Shown piece by piece: positions 1 through 11,428 of a stretch of 64,000 nucleotides of DNA. The DNA lies in contig QXEO01000531.1 of NCBI GenBank assembly GCA_007115705.1, positions 11,616,828 to 11,680,827 of the forward strand, read 5' to 3'. The notes under the pieces are model-generated. The model searched no databases. It was not told the origin of the DNA and was given only the letters and a program-made list of their open reading frames with translations. Within the stretch, counting starts at the first letter, position 1. Every line of letters begins with the position of its first letter. The position numbers and the translations under genes are program-made. This stretch comes from Dactylis glomerata. Its lineage: Eukaryota; Streptophyta; Magnoliopsida; Poales; Poaceae.

Positions 1-1740
1 ACTTATCCAAAGAGGAGATATCATCTCGCTTCAATACAAACAAGTTAGACATCCTTTTAGGAAAGGAACAAAGTTAGATATAGCTTTTGTCTTTCAACTA
101 TCCAAGTTGTTGTTTAAGCTCAACCAACTAGTCTAGGATATCCAACATAGATTCTTAGAGAAAGGAGCAATTCAGAGAATCAGCTTACTCATGAACTTGA
201 CAACACGGTCATGTGGCAACATGGAGATACTTCTAGAAAGACATCTAGAATATCACGAACCACCGATATGTCATTTAGTTCAAGAGGGAGTTTGATCTTC
301 AAGGCAAGACAATATGGTCTTAAGAGCTTTGGCACAAACCTAACTCTTTGACCGAAGAATTATTGCCCGAGTAACGGACTTAGCAACACAAGCAAACTTT
401 GTATAGTGATCGGTTAACCAATCAAGCTAAGAATGACACAAATGTCCTTGGGATTGGAAGCAAAATATGAGATAGTCACATCAATATGCATACCCAACAT
501 TCCAAGCACAAACAGCTTGGGGGAAGGGTGAGTAAAGATGTGTAAGAGCATCACTTTATCAATAAGGCCATGAGACTCAGCACGACCATTTGGTGTAAAA
601 GATTGTGATACTCTAAGGTAGAATAGAGCAAAAGGTGTGTATACCTCATATTCTATGGAGTACAACACTTTGACCTGGTCTTAGAAATGGACGAGGTACT
701 GGAGTTTGTTTCTCCAGACATTTCAAAGAGAAATATCTTGATGAACCACAAGAGTAAAATGCATCAAAAGAATCCAATGCATAATTACAACTTGGCTGCT
801 AACTAGCAGACAAAGGTTGGAAGGCAACTAAAAATGAGGAAGACCTTCACGGGGATCCTAGGATGTGGATGCATAGGTTAACATCTCATGTAAGCCAATG
901 CTGTAAAGGAGGGTTTGGCAGAGTCACGAACATAGATGTGGGACTCACTAAGAGAACTCTTGTCGTGATCCATTTGGTTCCATGAGAGAACCTCTGACAT
1001 AGCTAGTGGTAGGAAGTCCTTTCTTACCGCGAGTCAATCACGACGACAACCACAAGCTTGGAATTAGACATTTCGAGTTAATGTACTATCATTAACACAA
1101 AGGGTTCAACGGAATGGATCATGGGTTAAAGGCCAGCTTCATGTACTAGAATCCAGCACAATCTGGGACCTTCGGTTCAAGTCCAAGCGTTAGAACAAAG
1201 AGAAAGGAGTAACTACTAATTGAGTGACACAAAGGACACTATGATGTAGTAGTCAAAAAGGTAGCTTCCAGAACAAGGTATAGCTTTTGAAGTACCGAAG
1301 CAAATAGGAAGGAGGCATATGAGGCGAAAGCAATCCTCAAAGCATAGAAGAATGAGGTGGAATCCACAAGTAGAGAGATCATGATGGAAACAAATCTCTC
1401 AATAAAAACAAGAGAAAGACGGAGCAAAGAACACACACGAGACTCTAGAGGACTCAACCCTAGGTCAAATGGTTAAACGTCCTGCCAAAAGGCACCTATC
1501 TTTGGAAAGACGAGAAGAGAGCTCGAGAGCCTTACAGTGAGGGAATTGGTAAAACAACAGTGACTCTACGACTCAAAAGTAAATATAGCAAGCCCTTAAA
1601 AGAGCAAGAAGCAAATTACAAGCAGAGGTCACTGACCTGTCAATCATCAATCAACGAAAGCGAAGTTATGCTATTAGACATAGCAAGACCAAATGGCCTA
1701 AGAGGCCTGGAGCATAACGGCGACGTCCCAATCCATAGAT
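1..1740. other. Unassigned degenerate sequence
   Basis: I recognise no gene, RNA or clear element boundary here. A minus-strand frame at about 414-668 has a short stretch (SFTPNGRAE) faintly like the integrase of Copia-type elements, but it lacks other integrase landmarks. The right part (about 1240-1740) may belong to the 3' end or neighbouring internal region of the LTR that follows. Stops are frequent in all frames, as in an old decayed retroelement. Confidence 0.4.
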
Positions 1741-2027
1741 TCTAGGCTGCCGCCTGGGAACCCCAAGCTACTCATCGATGTCGATGTCCGTAGAACCTTC
1801 GATGGGAAACTTACACAGCTGCAAAAATATCAATGAGGCAAGGTTGAGTACAAAAGGTACTCAGCAAGACTTACTAACCTATTAGCTACATGTTGGCTAG
1901 AAAGGCCTTCTGTGGAGTTTCTTTGCATAAAGCAAGTTTTGTTTGCATAAAACAGATATAAGAGAAGCTCGTCTATCTAGAACCTTTAAAACGGGATAAG
2001 AGAGCGATATCTTTGATCAACATGAGA

Positions 2028-2170
2028 CATCCACCGAACCATCATTCTTATATCCACCAAACAACAACTACTATTTAGATCCACCGAGCAATTGTATCAT
2101 CTTTTGAATCCACCAAATATCTTGATCTTTCAAATCCACCGAATCAACATCAGCTGAACCTATCCACCAG
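2028..2170. repeat. Six-copy ATCCACC-centred tandem repeat
   Basis: The motif ATCCACC(A/G) occurs six times, starting at about 2028, 2052, 2079, 2108, 2134 and 2162, a spacing of 24-29 bases. The sequence between motifs has drifted but is AT-rich. The array lies in LTR I on the U5 side of the palindrome module. Related GGTGGAT motifs (the reverse complement) occur twice in LTR E at about 48846-48903, in the same position relative to its module. Confidence 0.65.
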
Positions 2171-2285
2171 GATCACCCCCTCTTTCAACCTAGAGGAAGC
2201 ATCCTAAGCACACTTTATTTGCCAAGTTTTATGATTAGGTTAAAGTTCTCTATGATCACAGAATCCGTTCCCAAGTCGTCCGTAA

Positions 2286-2325
2286 CCGTGGACACGGCTT
2301 TTTGAAAAGATTTAACCCTGCAGGG
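2286..2325. promoter_or_regulatory. Palindrome module of LTR I
   Basis: Three palindromes in a row: CCGTG-GA-CACGG (2286-2297), directly adjacent CTTTT-TG-AAAAG (2298-2309), and CCCTGCAGGG (2316-2325). The arms pair perfectly in each case. Equivalent modules with different arm sequences occur in the LTRs of A, D and E. Function is unknown. Confidence 0.7.
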
Positions 2326-4101
2326 GTGCACAACTTTACCCACACGTGCCAACCGACTCTTAATGCCACCGGTAAAGCTCTCTTCCGAGGAGGGCCGGCA
2401 GAGGGTGGTTGACCACAACCTTTACCTTACTTTCGCCTAGACCATGAGTCACGCCCTAAGGATTGTTCCACCGTAACGGGTCAAGTCCCGAAGTTGGTCC
2501 TTAAGGTTGTGAACAGGGACCAAGATTACGAAGGCTGTGCCTTTCTCAAACCCTGCCACATTCCTATATGATGCACCTCCTCCACCATCTCTTTTCAAAA
2601 CATTTTCAATGCTTATGCCAAATGGAAATCCCGATCTATGTGACTCATGGAACAGACTAGGCAAGTTAGTTAGTCGAGGAGGTTCCTTAGGCCTCCGTGT
2701 GGTTGTACGCTCAGTCTTGGTTCAAGAGGCGAGAACTCGGGTCCTAGGGTCAGCAAGAATGAGTCAAATAACCACATCCCATGTGGCGGCTCATCCACGC
2801 CTTTAGCATATTTATTCAAACAACTCACTGATCATACCACGTCAACCTTTCATACTAGGTTCATTCACAGCTCGGATTCATCAACCGGACGGATCAGAGT
2901 TTACCAGCTAAGCATGGCTAAGCATAATAGATATAAAGGCTCTAGCAATGCACACAAGCGAGACCTTGTTATTCTAGGAGCAGTGGATCAGGGAATTTAG
3001 GCGACAAGAGCATGCATAGGATAGGATAACTCTAACTACTGATAAAAGACATTTGAATCGATGGGATAAATAGCAGAAATTGAAACACTTTGAAAACATA
3101 GGATCAGATGCTTGCCTTGCTCGTTGATAACCAAAATAGAAATAGATCTTCGGGATTCTTCTTCTTGAATAATACTCCATGGACAAGTATTGGTCCTCGG
3201 TATTGTCCTCTCGATCTTGGACTCGTGTTCTATCGCGAAGAAGCAAACACCGAAAACGAATAACAACAATCAACACATGCATTGATGCTCAAGCAAAGAT
3301 GATGACATGACATATTAATGGTATTGAAATTAACCCTATTAGATGATCATCAATTTAAATGGGGCTGATACTTTGCAATTCCGTAAACCCCGCATATGAA
3401 AGAAAGGTTCGTTATGTTCTTCTAAATTAAGCAGGGTTCAAAGTTGTTTAGCAATGCATGATTTTGATACCAAAATATAGATCTCATTTTTCTGAACATT
3501 TTGATAGGTCATTTGCATTTTTCTGACAAATAGATAATATTCTATGCATTTTACAAGTTATACAACAATTCTGAACTTTTCTAGAAATAAAAACAGGGTG
3601 CGCAGACTTTTTGCACCCAGGGTCTTTTGACCCAAGGCACTGACCAGTGGGGCCCAAGGGTCAACACGGTAGGCCACACTAGACCAGGTCAAACCTGGTT
3701 AGCGGGTGGCCAGATCACCTCAACCAGACGGCCACGACGCCGGCCGGCTCACCGGCGATGACGGCGGGGCACGTGCGGGCGCGGGAGGACGCAAATGAGA
3801 AGTGGGGCGCTTCGCTGGTTCGGACGAGCGGCGGCCGAGACCAAATGGTCACCGGGGCGCGACGCCGGTGACCGCCGGAGCTGCTGCAAGTGGCAGTGCT
3901 CAGCGGGGTGGCTTGCCAGAGCGGAAACAGAGGGGGGAAAGGGTCCATGAGGACCAGGGCCTCACCAGGAGCTCGCCGGTGATGTCGGCTTGGCCGGAGG
4001 AGGGCTACCCAAGTTTACCCATCAAGTTTTAACTTAGAGAAATTAGGGTGAGGAGATTCCTGAACAGCTTCAATGTCATGTCACTCAGAAATTGTCCGTA
4101 A

Positions 4102-4144
4102 CCGGGGACACGGCTAAGTACTTAGTTCTAAACACTCTGCAGAG
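4102..4144. promoter_or_regulatory. Palindrome module, 3' LTR of A
   Basis: CCGGGGACACGG (4102-4113, one arm mismatch), directly adjacent CTAAGTACTTAG (4114-4125, perfect palindrome), and CTCTGCAGAG (4135-4144, perfect palindrome). Spacing and order match the modules of LTR I and element D, but the middle palindrome has different arms. Confidence 0.7.
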
Positions 4145-6177
4145 GTGGTGCACTTTTCCCACAAGACTTAGTTAACCCGTTTTGCCGTGAGACTCATTTT
4201 GCCTCAAACGGCCAAGTGAAAACTAAGACGAGGCCTTTCAGAAGCATTCCCTCAGACCAAACGGATGCGCTCCCAACCTATTCACATCTACCACCCTCTG
4301 TCCGCCTGGCTTGAGTTCTTGCAGCTTAATTGACCAAGACAGAGCCCATAATGTCTTGTGGTTGCACTGGAAGCTTCACAACTTGAACGTCTCCAATCTC
4401 TTTGCTCCTGGGTGGCCTTCCACAAGTGAGATACACCTGGTGGTTCAGAGGTTCGACGACATGACCCCAGGGAACCACTCAACATAAAAAAAAACAAAGC
4501 CACTTCCACCCAGGTGGTTCATTAACTTAGTTGTTTTCTTAATTTTTCCAAAAACTTGTTTTCCAATACTTAGCCAAAAATCATTGTGTAATCCCTTCCC
4601 ACAACAAGAACAAAAGTAAAGTCCTATGGCAGCAGCAATTCTACTAGGAGATGCAAAACTAGCTAGCTTAGACAAAACTTAGCACAAACTAGCAAGTTGG
4701 AAATAAGAAAACATAAAAACACCTAATCATGCATCTTCTACTAGAAAAGCTACAAGACCAAAACTTTCAGTAGGACAAGGGAACATGGTGACACTTGCCT
4801 TGATGAGGAGAAGAGTTGGTGCACTCGTCACACAGACACTCGTTGCACTCAGCACAATCTACACATGAAATATAGCATCATAAACACATATCCATCACAA
4901 AACAATCATAAAAAGAAAGCATGCATGCAAATGTGTTTTAAACACTTCAAGGACACTTAGCATGTTCTCTGGTTGTTACTATATGCATGATGACATGTTC
5001 AAAATTTTAGAGTTTATTATAAAGCTTAAAATATTAACAACACACACAAAAAGAACAATAAACAAGATAAGGTTACAAAAGTATTACAAAATCATCAAAA
5101 TTAGTTTTGGCCGTGCTACAGTACTAGGATATATCAGAGGAACTTATTCTAAAAGAATTTACTGCAAAAAGGAATTTTATAACTATTTTTAATTGTCAAA
5201 ACATAGGATAAAAGCTTGCAGCAATTTTCTATTTAAAACCATTACTATACTTGCTTTTGATACAGTAGTTAGAAACTACACATTTTTCTGAACCTATGGA
5301 CGCAAAGTTTGCTAAAAACTGACGTGTGGATCTCCAGATATGAAATAAACAAGTTTAAACAACAAACTGAAATTTTAAAACGAAAATTTGAATCGGGCTA
5401 TCCAGGGATCGACACGCGTCGCTTCGGGATAGGCCCGTACCGGTTCGGCCGGATCGCCGTTTCGGTGCGTTGGATTAAAGTAAGATCTAACGGATCTGAA
5501 TCCACCGTAACGGTTCGATAAGTGAATCTATCCTACCAGCTCGATCAAGATCTAACGACAGAGGAAGAGGCCGGGGTGGCTCACCGGAGGGACGTCGTCG
5601 GCGAGCCCTCTGCGGTACTGGAATTCATCGGTGAGGTAGTTTCGGCAGTCATTGAACTCTGGGAAGATGATGATGACATTCGGCTTGAGGTGGCGAAGAT
5701 GGCGGCGAAGTTTTGTCCTCGAAATCATCCTGCAGCGGAGTAGAGTTACGACTGGAGGTTAGGGCCGTGGTCGGGTCGTGCAGAGCATGGAGGTGTACGT
5801 CGAGCAGGAGCGGAATTGGGAAGCAAGTTTCATACCAGGTGATCAGGGGATCAAGGCGATGCCGGTGGCGAGTTTTGGTGGCTCGAGGTCCTATGAGGCT
5901 CCTGCAATCGCTCGCCGGAAGTTCATCTGGCAGCAGCGAGATCCAGTTGCGGAGGCTTCCATCGCCCTGGTGCTCAAGCAGAGATGAAAACGTGTCAGCA
6001 AAGTGTGCGAGAGCAAGGGAGATGAGAGGGTGCAAAGCAGGGATCAAGACGAGATCAGGGCGCACCATAGATCGGCGGTGCTCCCGTTCACCAGTGGCGG
6101 CGCGGCGGTTCTGGACTCGCTCAGCCTGGCGGCGTTGTGTTTAGGGTTTTGGAGGGGAAGAAGTGCGGGGAGAACGG

Positions 6178-6187
6178 AGATTAAATA
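6178..6187 (-). promoter_or_regulatory. Possible LTR promoter TATA box, element A
   Basis: On the minus strand the sequence CTATTTAATC is followed about 50 bases downstream by an AAACCCTAAAC stretch. LTR E has a similar arrangement (CATAAATATC, then AAAACCCTAAC). This would place transcription start near 6150 and the palindrome module inside the transcribed R-U5 part of the LTR. This is inferred from position only. Confidence 0.4.
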
Positions 6188-6690
6188 GGCAGCTTGGCGT
6201 GGCCAGGGGGTAAGGGTTTGCGCCAGAATCGGAGAGGAGATCGGATCGGCTATGTCCGTCGCATCGTGTTCATCCCGGTCGCTCTGAGGGAGATAACAAC
6301 TGGGACCCAGCTGTCAGTGGCGGAAGAGAGAGGAGGAGGTTACCGATTCGGCGCGTCGCCGTGCTGGGCCGTGGGCTCCTTTTCGGGCTGGACCAAATTG
6401 GTTCCCCGCAGCCCTTTAACCCTTTTCTAATTTTCTTTTCCCTTTTCTTTTTCTGTTTTCACTATTATTTTGCTAAAACAACTCCAAATCAAACTTTGAA
6501 ACCACTTTTGAAATTGTCAAACTTTTCCCTCTGTTTGGTGAACTTCAGAGAGACTTTTGAAACAGAAAGGCAAACAAAGCTCAAATGAATTGCACATAAA
6601 ATAATGAGTTTGATGCATATGCAAATGGATGAATGCCATGATTTCATGTGTGTATCATTTTCAAATTTACCCAAAATTTGGGATGTTACA

Positions 6691-6706
6691 AGTCTAACCC
6701 CCTTAA
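6691..6706 (-). other. Polypurine tract of element A
   Basis: The minus strand reads TTAAGGGGGTTAGACT directly before the LTR start TGTAACATCCC. It would prime plus-strand DNA synthesis. The TAA stop of gag-pol lies at its upstream edge. Confidence 0.7.
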
Positions 6707-9700
6707 GATGAATCTCGCCCTCGAGATTCAGGTTGGCTAGCAAATAGGTGCGGGTAGTCTTCTCGGAGTTCATCCTCTCGATCCCAAGTTGCTTCTTCTT
6801 CAGTATGGTGACTCCACTGAACTTTGCAAAACTTGATCGTCTTGGTATGAGTAACTCTTTCTGATGTCTCCAAGATTCTGATGGGCTTTTCTTCATACGT
6901 GAGATCACTTTCCAATTGAACCTCTTCCAATGGTATTGTGTCCCTTAGCGGGGTATCTGCCATCTCTGGATGACATTTCTTTAGTTGGCTCACATGGAAC
7001 ACATTGTGCACTACAGACAAGGATTCTGGTAGTTCTAGCTCATATGCTACTTCCCCTTTGCGAGCCAAAACCTTGAATGGCCCTACAAAGCGAGGTGCTA
7101 GTTTTCCTTTGACTCCAAACCTTTTTACTCCACGAAGTGGTGATACCCGAAGGTATGCTCTATCACACACCTCATAGGTTACCTCTCTACGCTTTGAATC
7201 AGTGTAGCTATTCTGTCTGGATTGAGCTATCTTGAGCCTATCTCTGATCAAACGAACCTTTTCCTCGGCATCCTTTATTATGTCTGGCCCGAAAAGACTT
7301 CGTTCACCAACACCACTCCAACGTAATGGAGTAGTGCACTTTCCGCCATATAGAGCTTCAAATGGTGCCATCTCAATGCTAGCATGATGGCTATTGTTAT
7401 ATGAGAACTCTGCATATGGCAAGTTATCATCCCAACTAGACCCATAGTCTAAAGGACAAGCTCTCAACATGTCTTCTAGAATTTGATTCACCCTTTCTGT
7501 TTGACCATCAGTCTGAGGGTGAAACGCTGTGGTGAACTCTAGTCTTGTGCCCAAGGACTCATGAAGTTCGCTCCAAAAGTGAGAGGTGAATTGAGTACCT
7601 CTATCTGACACGATACTCTTAGGCACTCCATGTAAGCACACTATTCGGCTCATGTATATCTTAGCTAATTTGGCACTGGTATATGTGGTCTTCACGGGGA
7701 TAAAGTGAGCCACTTTGGTTAAACGGTCAACTACGACCTAGATGGAGTCGTAACCAGACTTAGTCCTTGGTAAACCTGTGATGAAGTCCATGCCAACATT
7801 ATCCCACTTCCACTCTGGTATGGGCAATGGCTGCAATAATCCTGCTGGTTTCTGATGCTCTGCCTTAACTCTGTTGCATACATCACACAGGGCAATAAAT
7901 TCGGCGATATCCCTTTTCATATTGCTCCACCAAAATCTACCCTTCAAATCAATATACATCTTGGTGTTCCCAGGATGAATTGAATAGGGTGAATCATGTG
8001 CTTCTTGCAGAATTAACTTTCTGAGTTCAGGTTTTTGTGGTACACAAACACATTTCTCAAACCATATGATACCTTGGTCATCTTCGTGAAATCCCTTGGC
8101 TTTCACTTTACTCATATTACTCTTTATTTCTTCTATCTCTTTATCTAGTTTCTGAGCTTCTTTGATCTTGTCCATCAACGTAGGCTGAACTTCAAAGGAT
8201 GCTAGAAACCCTTTTGGCACAATTTCTAATCTGAGCTCTTTGAACTGTTTACACAAATCTTCAGGCAACTCTCCTGCTGTGAGTCCATTTACATAGCTCT
8301 TACGGCTCAAGGCATCGGCTACAACATTAGCCTTTCCTGGATGGTATTGCAAGCTCATATCATAATCCTTGATGAGCTCCAACCATCTTCTTTGCCTCAT
8401 GTTCAGTTCCTTCTAGGTGAATATATACTTGAGGCTCTTGTGATTAGTGAACATATCACAATGCTTTCCCATCAAATAATGTCTCCATACCTTTAGAGCA
8501 TGAACAACTGATGCTAGCTCTAAGTCATGGGTGGGGTAATTTCTCGCGTGATGCTTAAGCTGGCGCGAGGCATAACTCGCAACCTTTCCATTCTGCATTA
8601 GAACACTACCAAGTCCTTGACGGGAAGCATCGCAGTAGACTTGGAAATCCTTCTGTATATCTGGAAGACATAGAACCGGCGCACTTACTAGCCGTTTCTT
8701 CAATTCTTGAAAACTAGCTTCACATGAGTCAGTCCATTCAAATTTCTTGTCCTTCTTCAAAAGTTCAGTAATTGGCTTTGCTATCCTGGAGAAATTTGCA
8801 ATGAATCTCCAATAGTACCCAGTAAGGCCTAAGAAACTCCGGATGTCTCCCGCATTTTTGGGTGACTCCCATTCGGTAACGGATGCTACCTTGCTTGGAT
8901 CTACCGCGACTCCTTCCGTGGAAACAATGTGACCAAGAAATCCTACTTTGTTCAACCAGAATTCACACAAACTGAATTTCGCATATAACTTATGCTCCCT
9001 GAGCTTCTCCATGATTAAGCATAAGTGCTGCTCATGTTCTTTATCATCCTTGGAATAAATCAGAATGTCATCAATGAACACCACAACAAATTTATCCAAG
9101 TATTCCATGAACACCTTGTTCATCATGGTCATGAAGTATGCCGGGGCATTTGTTAACCCAAAAGACATGACAGTATACTCATATAGACCATATCTAGTGG
9201 TAAAAATTGTTTTGGGTATGTCTTGTTCTCAGATTTTTAGCTGGAAATACCCTGATCGAAGATCAATTTTGGAGAACACCTTTGCTCCTTTCAACTGATC
9301 AAACAGGTCGTTGATGTTGGGCAATGGGTACTTGTTCTTGATTGTCACTTCGTTCAGCGAGCGGTAATCCACAACCAATCTCTTGCTATAGTCTTTCTTC
9401 TCCACAAACAAAATAGGGGCTCCCCATGATGATGAACTCTGTTGGATGAAACCTTTGTCCAACTGTTCCTTCAGTTGCTTCTTCAATTCCTTTAACTCAT
9501 CTATGTCCATCTTGTATGGCCTCTTTGCTATAGGTCCTATTCCAGGCAGCAAGTTGATGATGAATTCGACATCCCTGTCTGGTGCCATTCCTGGTAACTC
9601 TTTGGGAAATACATCGGGGTATTCCTTTACAACTGGCACTTCCTCCAGGCTAACCCCCTTAAGAGAATTAACCTTAGACCCCTTAAGCTCAAAGGTTGAC

Positions 9701-11154
9701 TTGAAACAGATATGTTTCTTTTCAGGGGTTGTGAGAGTGATGATCCTTTTTGCTACATCTATGACTCCTTCAAAGGCTGTCATCCAATCCATGCCTAGGA
9801 TGACATCCAGACCATGAGACTCCAAAACTATGAGATGAGCGGGAAATTGATGTTTTCCGATTCCTAAGGTTAGGTCTCGGCACCCAAAAGCTGCTACTAG
9901 TTCCCCTCCTGGAGAGCTTATTTTAATTGGTCTGTCTATGGTTCTGGTTGGTAGGTTATGTTTATCCACAAATGCTCTTGATATGAATGAATGAGATGCA
10001 CCAGTATCAAATAAAACAAGTGCTGGATTATCATTGAGTAAGTACGTACCATAGACAGCGTCAGGTTCATCATAGATTTCCTCCACATTGACATGATTGA
10101 CATCTCCCTTCTGAAATGGATTGGGCTTGTTCCCTTCATCCTTCTTCTGGGGGCAATCATTGGCATAATGGCCAGTCTTGCGGCACTTGTAGCATTCCAC
10201 CTGACTAATATCCCTCTTCTCGGGGACATTATTATTCCTGCCATTGTTGTTGCCATTGCTATGGCCATTCGTCCTGGTGGAGTTATGATTATTGTGGTTC
10301 CTGTGGCCATTATGGTGGTGGCCGTTTCCCTTGTGGTGTTGGTGCCCATTTCCACCATTATGGTTGTGGTGGTTTCCTCCATTCTTTTGGGATCCAGAGC
10401 CTCCATGGTCACTGTGATAGCTTCATTTATGTGCATGCTCTAGGTACTTGCTGACATGATGCTTCCTCTTTCTATTTTCAGACTGCTTTATCTTGCTCTC
10501 CAGAGTTATGGCTTGATCAAGCAGAGACTGAAAGGTAGGAGTGTAGGCAACAGACAGAGGGATAGACAGTTCATCATTCAGGCCCTCCAGGAACTTCTCC
10601 TTTCTCTTTGCATCGGTGTCAATGTCATCCGGTGCATAGCGTGACAGGTTGGTGAACTCATCAATATACTCAGACACACTGCAAAATTTCTGTCTGAGAT
10701 CACGGAATTCTTTCTTCTTCAGTCCCATCACACCAGAAGAAATGTGTGCAGCCCAGAACCCTTCCTGGAACGAGTCCCATGTCACACCCTCAATGGGATG
10801 GGTAATCTGATAGGTATCCCACCAGCTTGCTGCTGGCCCTTCCAGAAGATGAGCTGCAAACATAACTTTTTCTGCGTCAGTGCAACCAGTTGTCACCAAG
10901 TCTTTGTTGATAGAATGGAGCCAGTCCATGGCCTCCAGTGGTTCCGCAGCATGAGAAAAGTTGGCGGGTCGGAGCCTCAGAAATCTTGCAAGCATGTCCA
11001 CCTGAGGGGGAGGTGGTGGTGGTGGAGGGTCGTTGTTGTTGTTATTGTTGTTGTTGTTGGCGTTGGCCAGAAACTGAGTCATGACCTGCATGAGCTGAGC
11101 CTGGGCTTCCATCATTTGCTACATCTATTCCTCAGGAGTGCGACGAGGAGACAT
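6703..11154 (-). pseudogene. gag-pol polyprotein of element A (six in-frame stops)
   Basis: One reading frame runs from the ATG at 11154 to the TAA at 6703-6705. Domain order: Gag with an Asn and Pro homopolymer region (about 11000-11060) and a capsid-like core; a His/Asn/Gly-rich linker (10205-10425); zinc knuckle CYKCRKTGHYANDC (about 10155-10197); protease LFDTGAS (about 9985-10010); reverse transcriptase with catalytic FIDD near 9075; RNase H; integrase with an HHCC zinc site (about 7860-7990) and a D-D-E core; and a chromodomain (about 6750-6900). Stops interrupt the frame at 11125-11127 (TAG), 11119-11121 (TAG), 10423-10425 (TGA), 9229-9231 (TGA), 8413-8415 (TAG) and 7738-7740 (TAG). 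I saw no frameshift. Several stops are explained by single C-to-T or G-to-A transitions from CAG, CGA or TGG, as expected from deamination of methylated cytosine. The start was chosen because it opens the frame shared with the rest of Gag. Confidence 0.9.
11008..11062. repeat. GGT/GTT microsatellite in gag of A
   Basis: A run of GGTGGT units is followed by GTTGTTGTTATTGTTGTTG. On the minus strand it encodes a run of Asn followed by a run of Pro near the Gag N-terminus. Such a tract can change length by slippage without changing frame. Confidence 0.75.
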
Positions 11155-11428
11155 CTGTTGGGTTTGGAAAAATAGGTGAGATTAGACTTAGATATAGTCT
11201 AAGGAATAAAGTTTCCTACCCACATGCATAAACAATCCTCAAAAGAACACAATACAACAAACACAAGCATAGAAGAACCTCAACCAAACAAGCAATAACA
11301 ACTCACAAAAAGTTTTTAAGGTACGCAAATGTTTAAGTCTTAAAGGGATACAGTAACTAATGCCATACCACAAGCGATCACGGGCATAACGCAAACTCAA
11401 AGATAAAGTGGTAGTCTATCTATCTACT

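Larger units (their letters stand above)
1741..4005 (-). repeat. Truncated Tekay-type LTR (LTR I)
   Basis: This looks like the 3' (U5-side) and middle part of a long LTR in minus sense. It has the same order of landmarks as the better defined LTRs of elements A and D: a stretch ending in TACTCAGCAAGAC (about 1850-1875), the palindrome module (2286-2325), then a GC-rich block (about 3640-4000). The outer left boundary is not clear and could lie left of 1741. The right side breaks abruptly at 4005, where the truncated LTR of element A begins. No TG...CA ends or target-site duplication are visible, so this is an old fragment. Confidence 0.55.
4006..6690 (-). repeat. 3' LTR of element A (truncated)
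   Basis: On the plus strand it ends ...GGGATGTTACA at 6690, which on the minus strand is the canonical LTR start TGTAACATCCC. The part at 4006-4490 matches 12927-13410 of the 5' LTR closely, including the palindrome module. The U5-side end (TGTAGCG on the plus strand) is missing. The GC-rich block at 5400-6400 contains many chance ORFs, which I do not regard as genes. Confidence 0.85.

Noticed and set aside
414..668. Minus-strand 84-residue frame resembling a Copia integrase stretch
   Set aside because: Only about ten residues look similar, no catalytic or zinc-site landmarks follow, and the neighbouring frames are closed. Too weak to name.
5649..6430. Several overlapping ORFs in the GC-rich part of the A LTR
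   Set aside because: They lie on both strands of LTR sequence with few stops because of GC content. No domain, no start context, and they do not match the element's coding layout.
9936..10443. 166-residue minus and 116-residue plus ORFs over the Gag linker of A
   Set aside because: Shadows of the His/Asn/Gly-rich coding repeat in other frames (Met/Thr/Ile-rich or Val/Ile-rich products).
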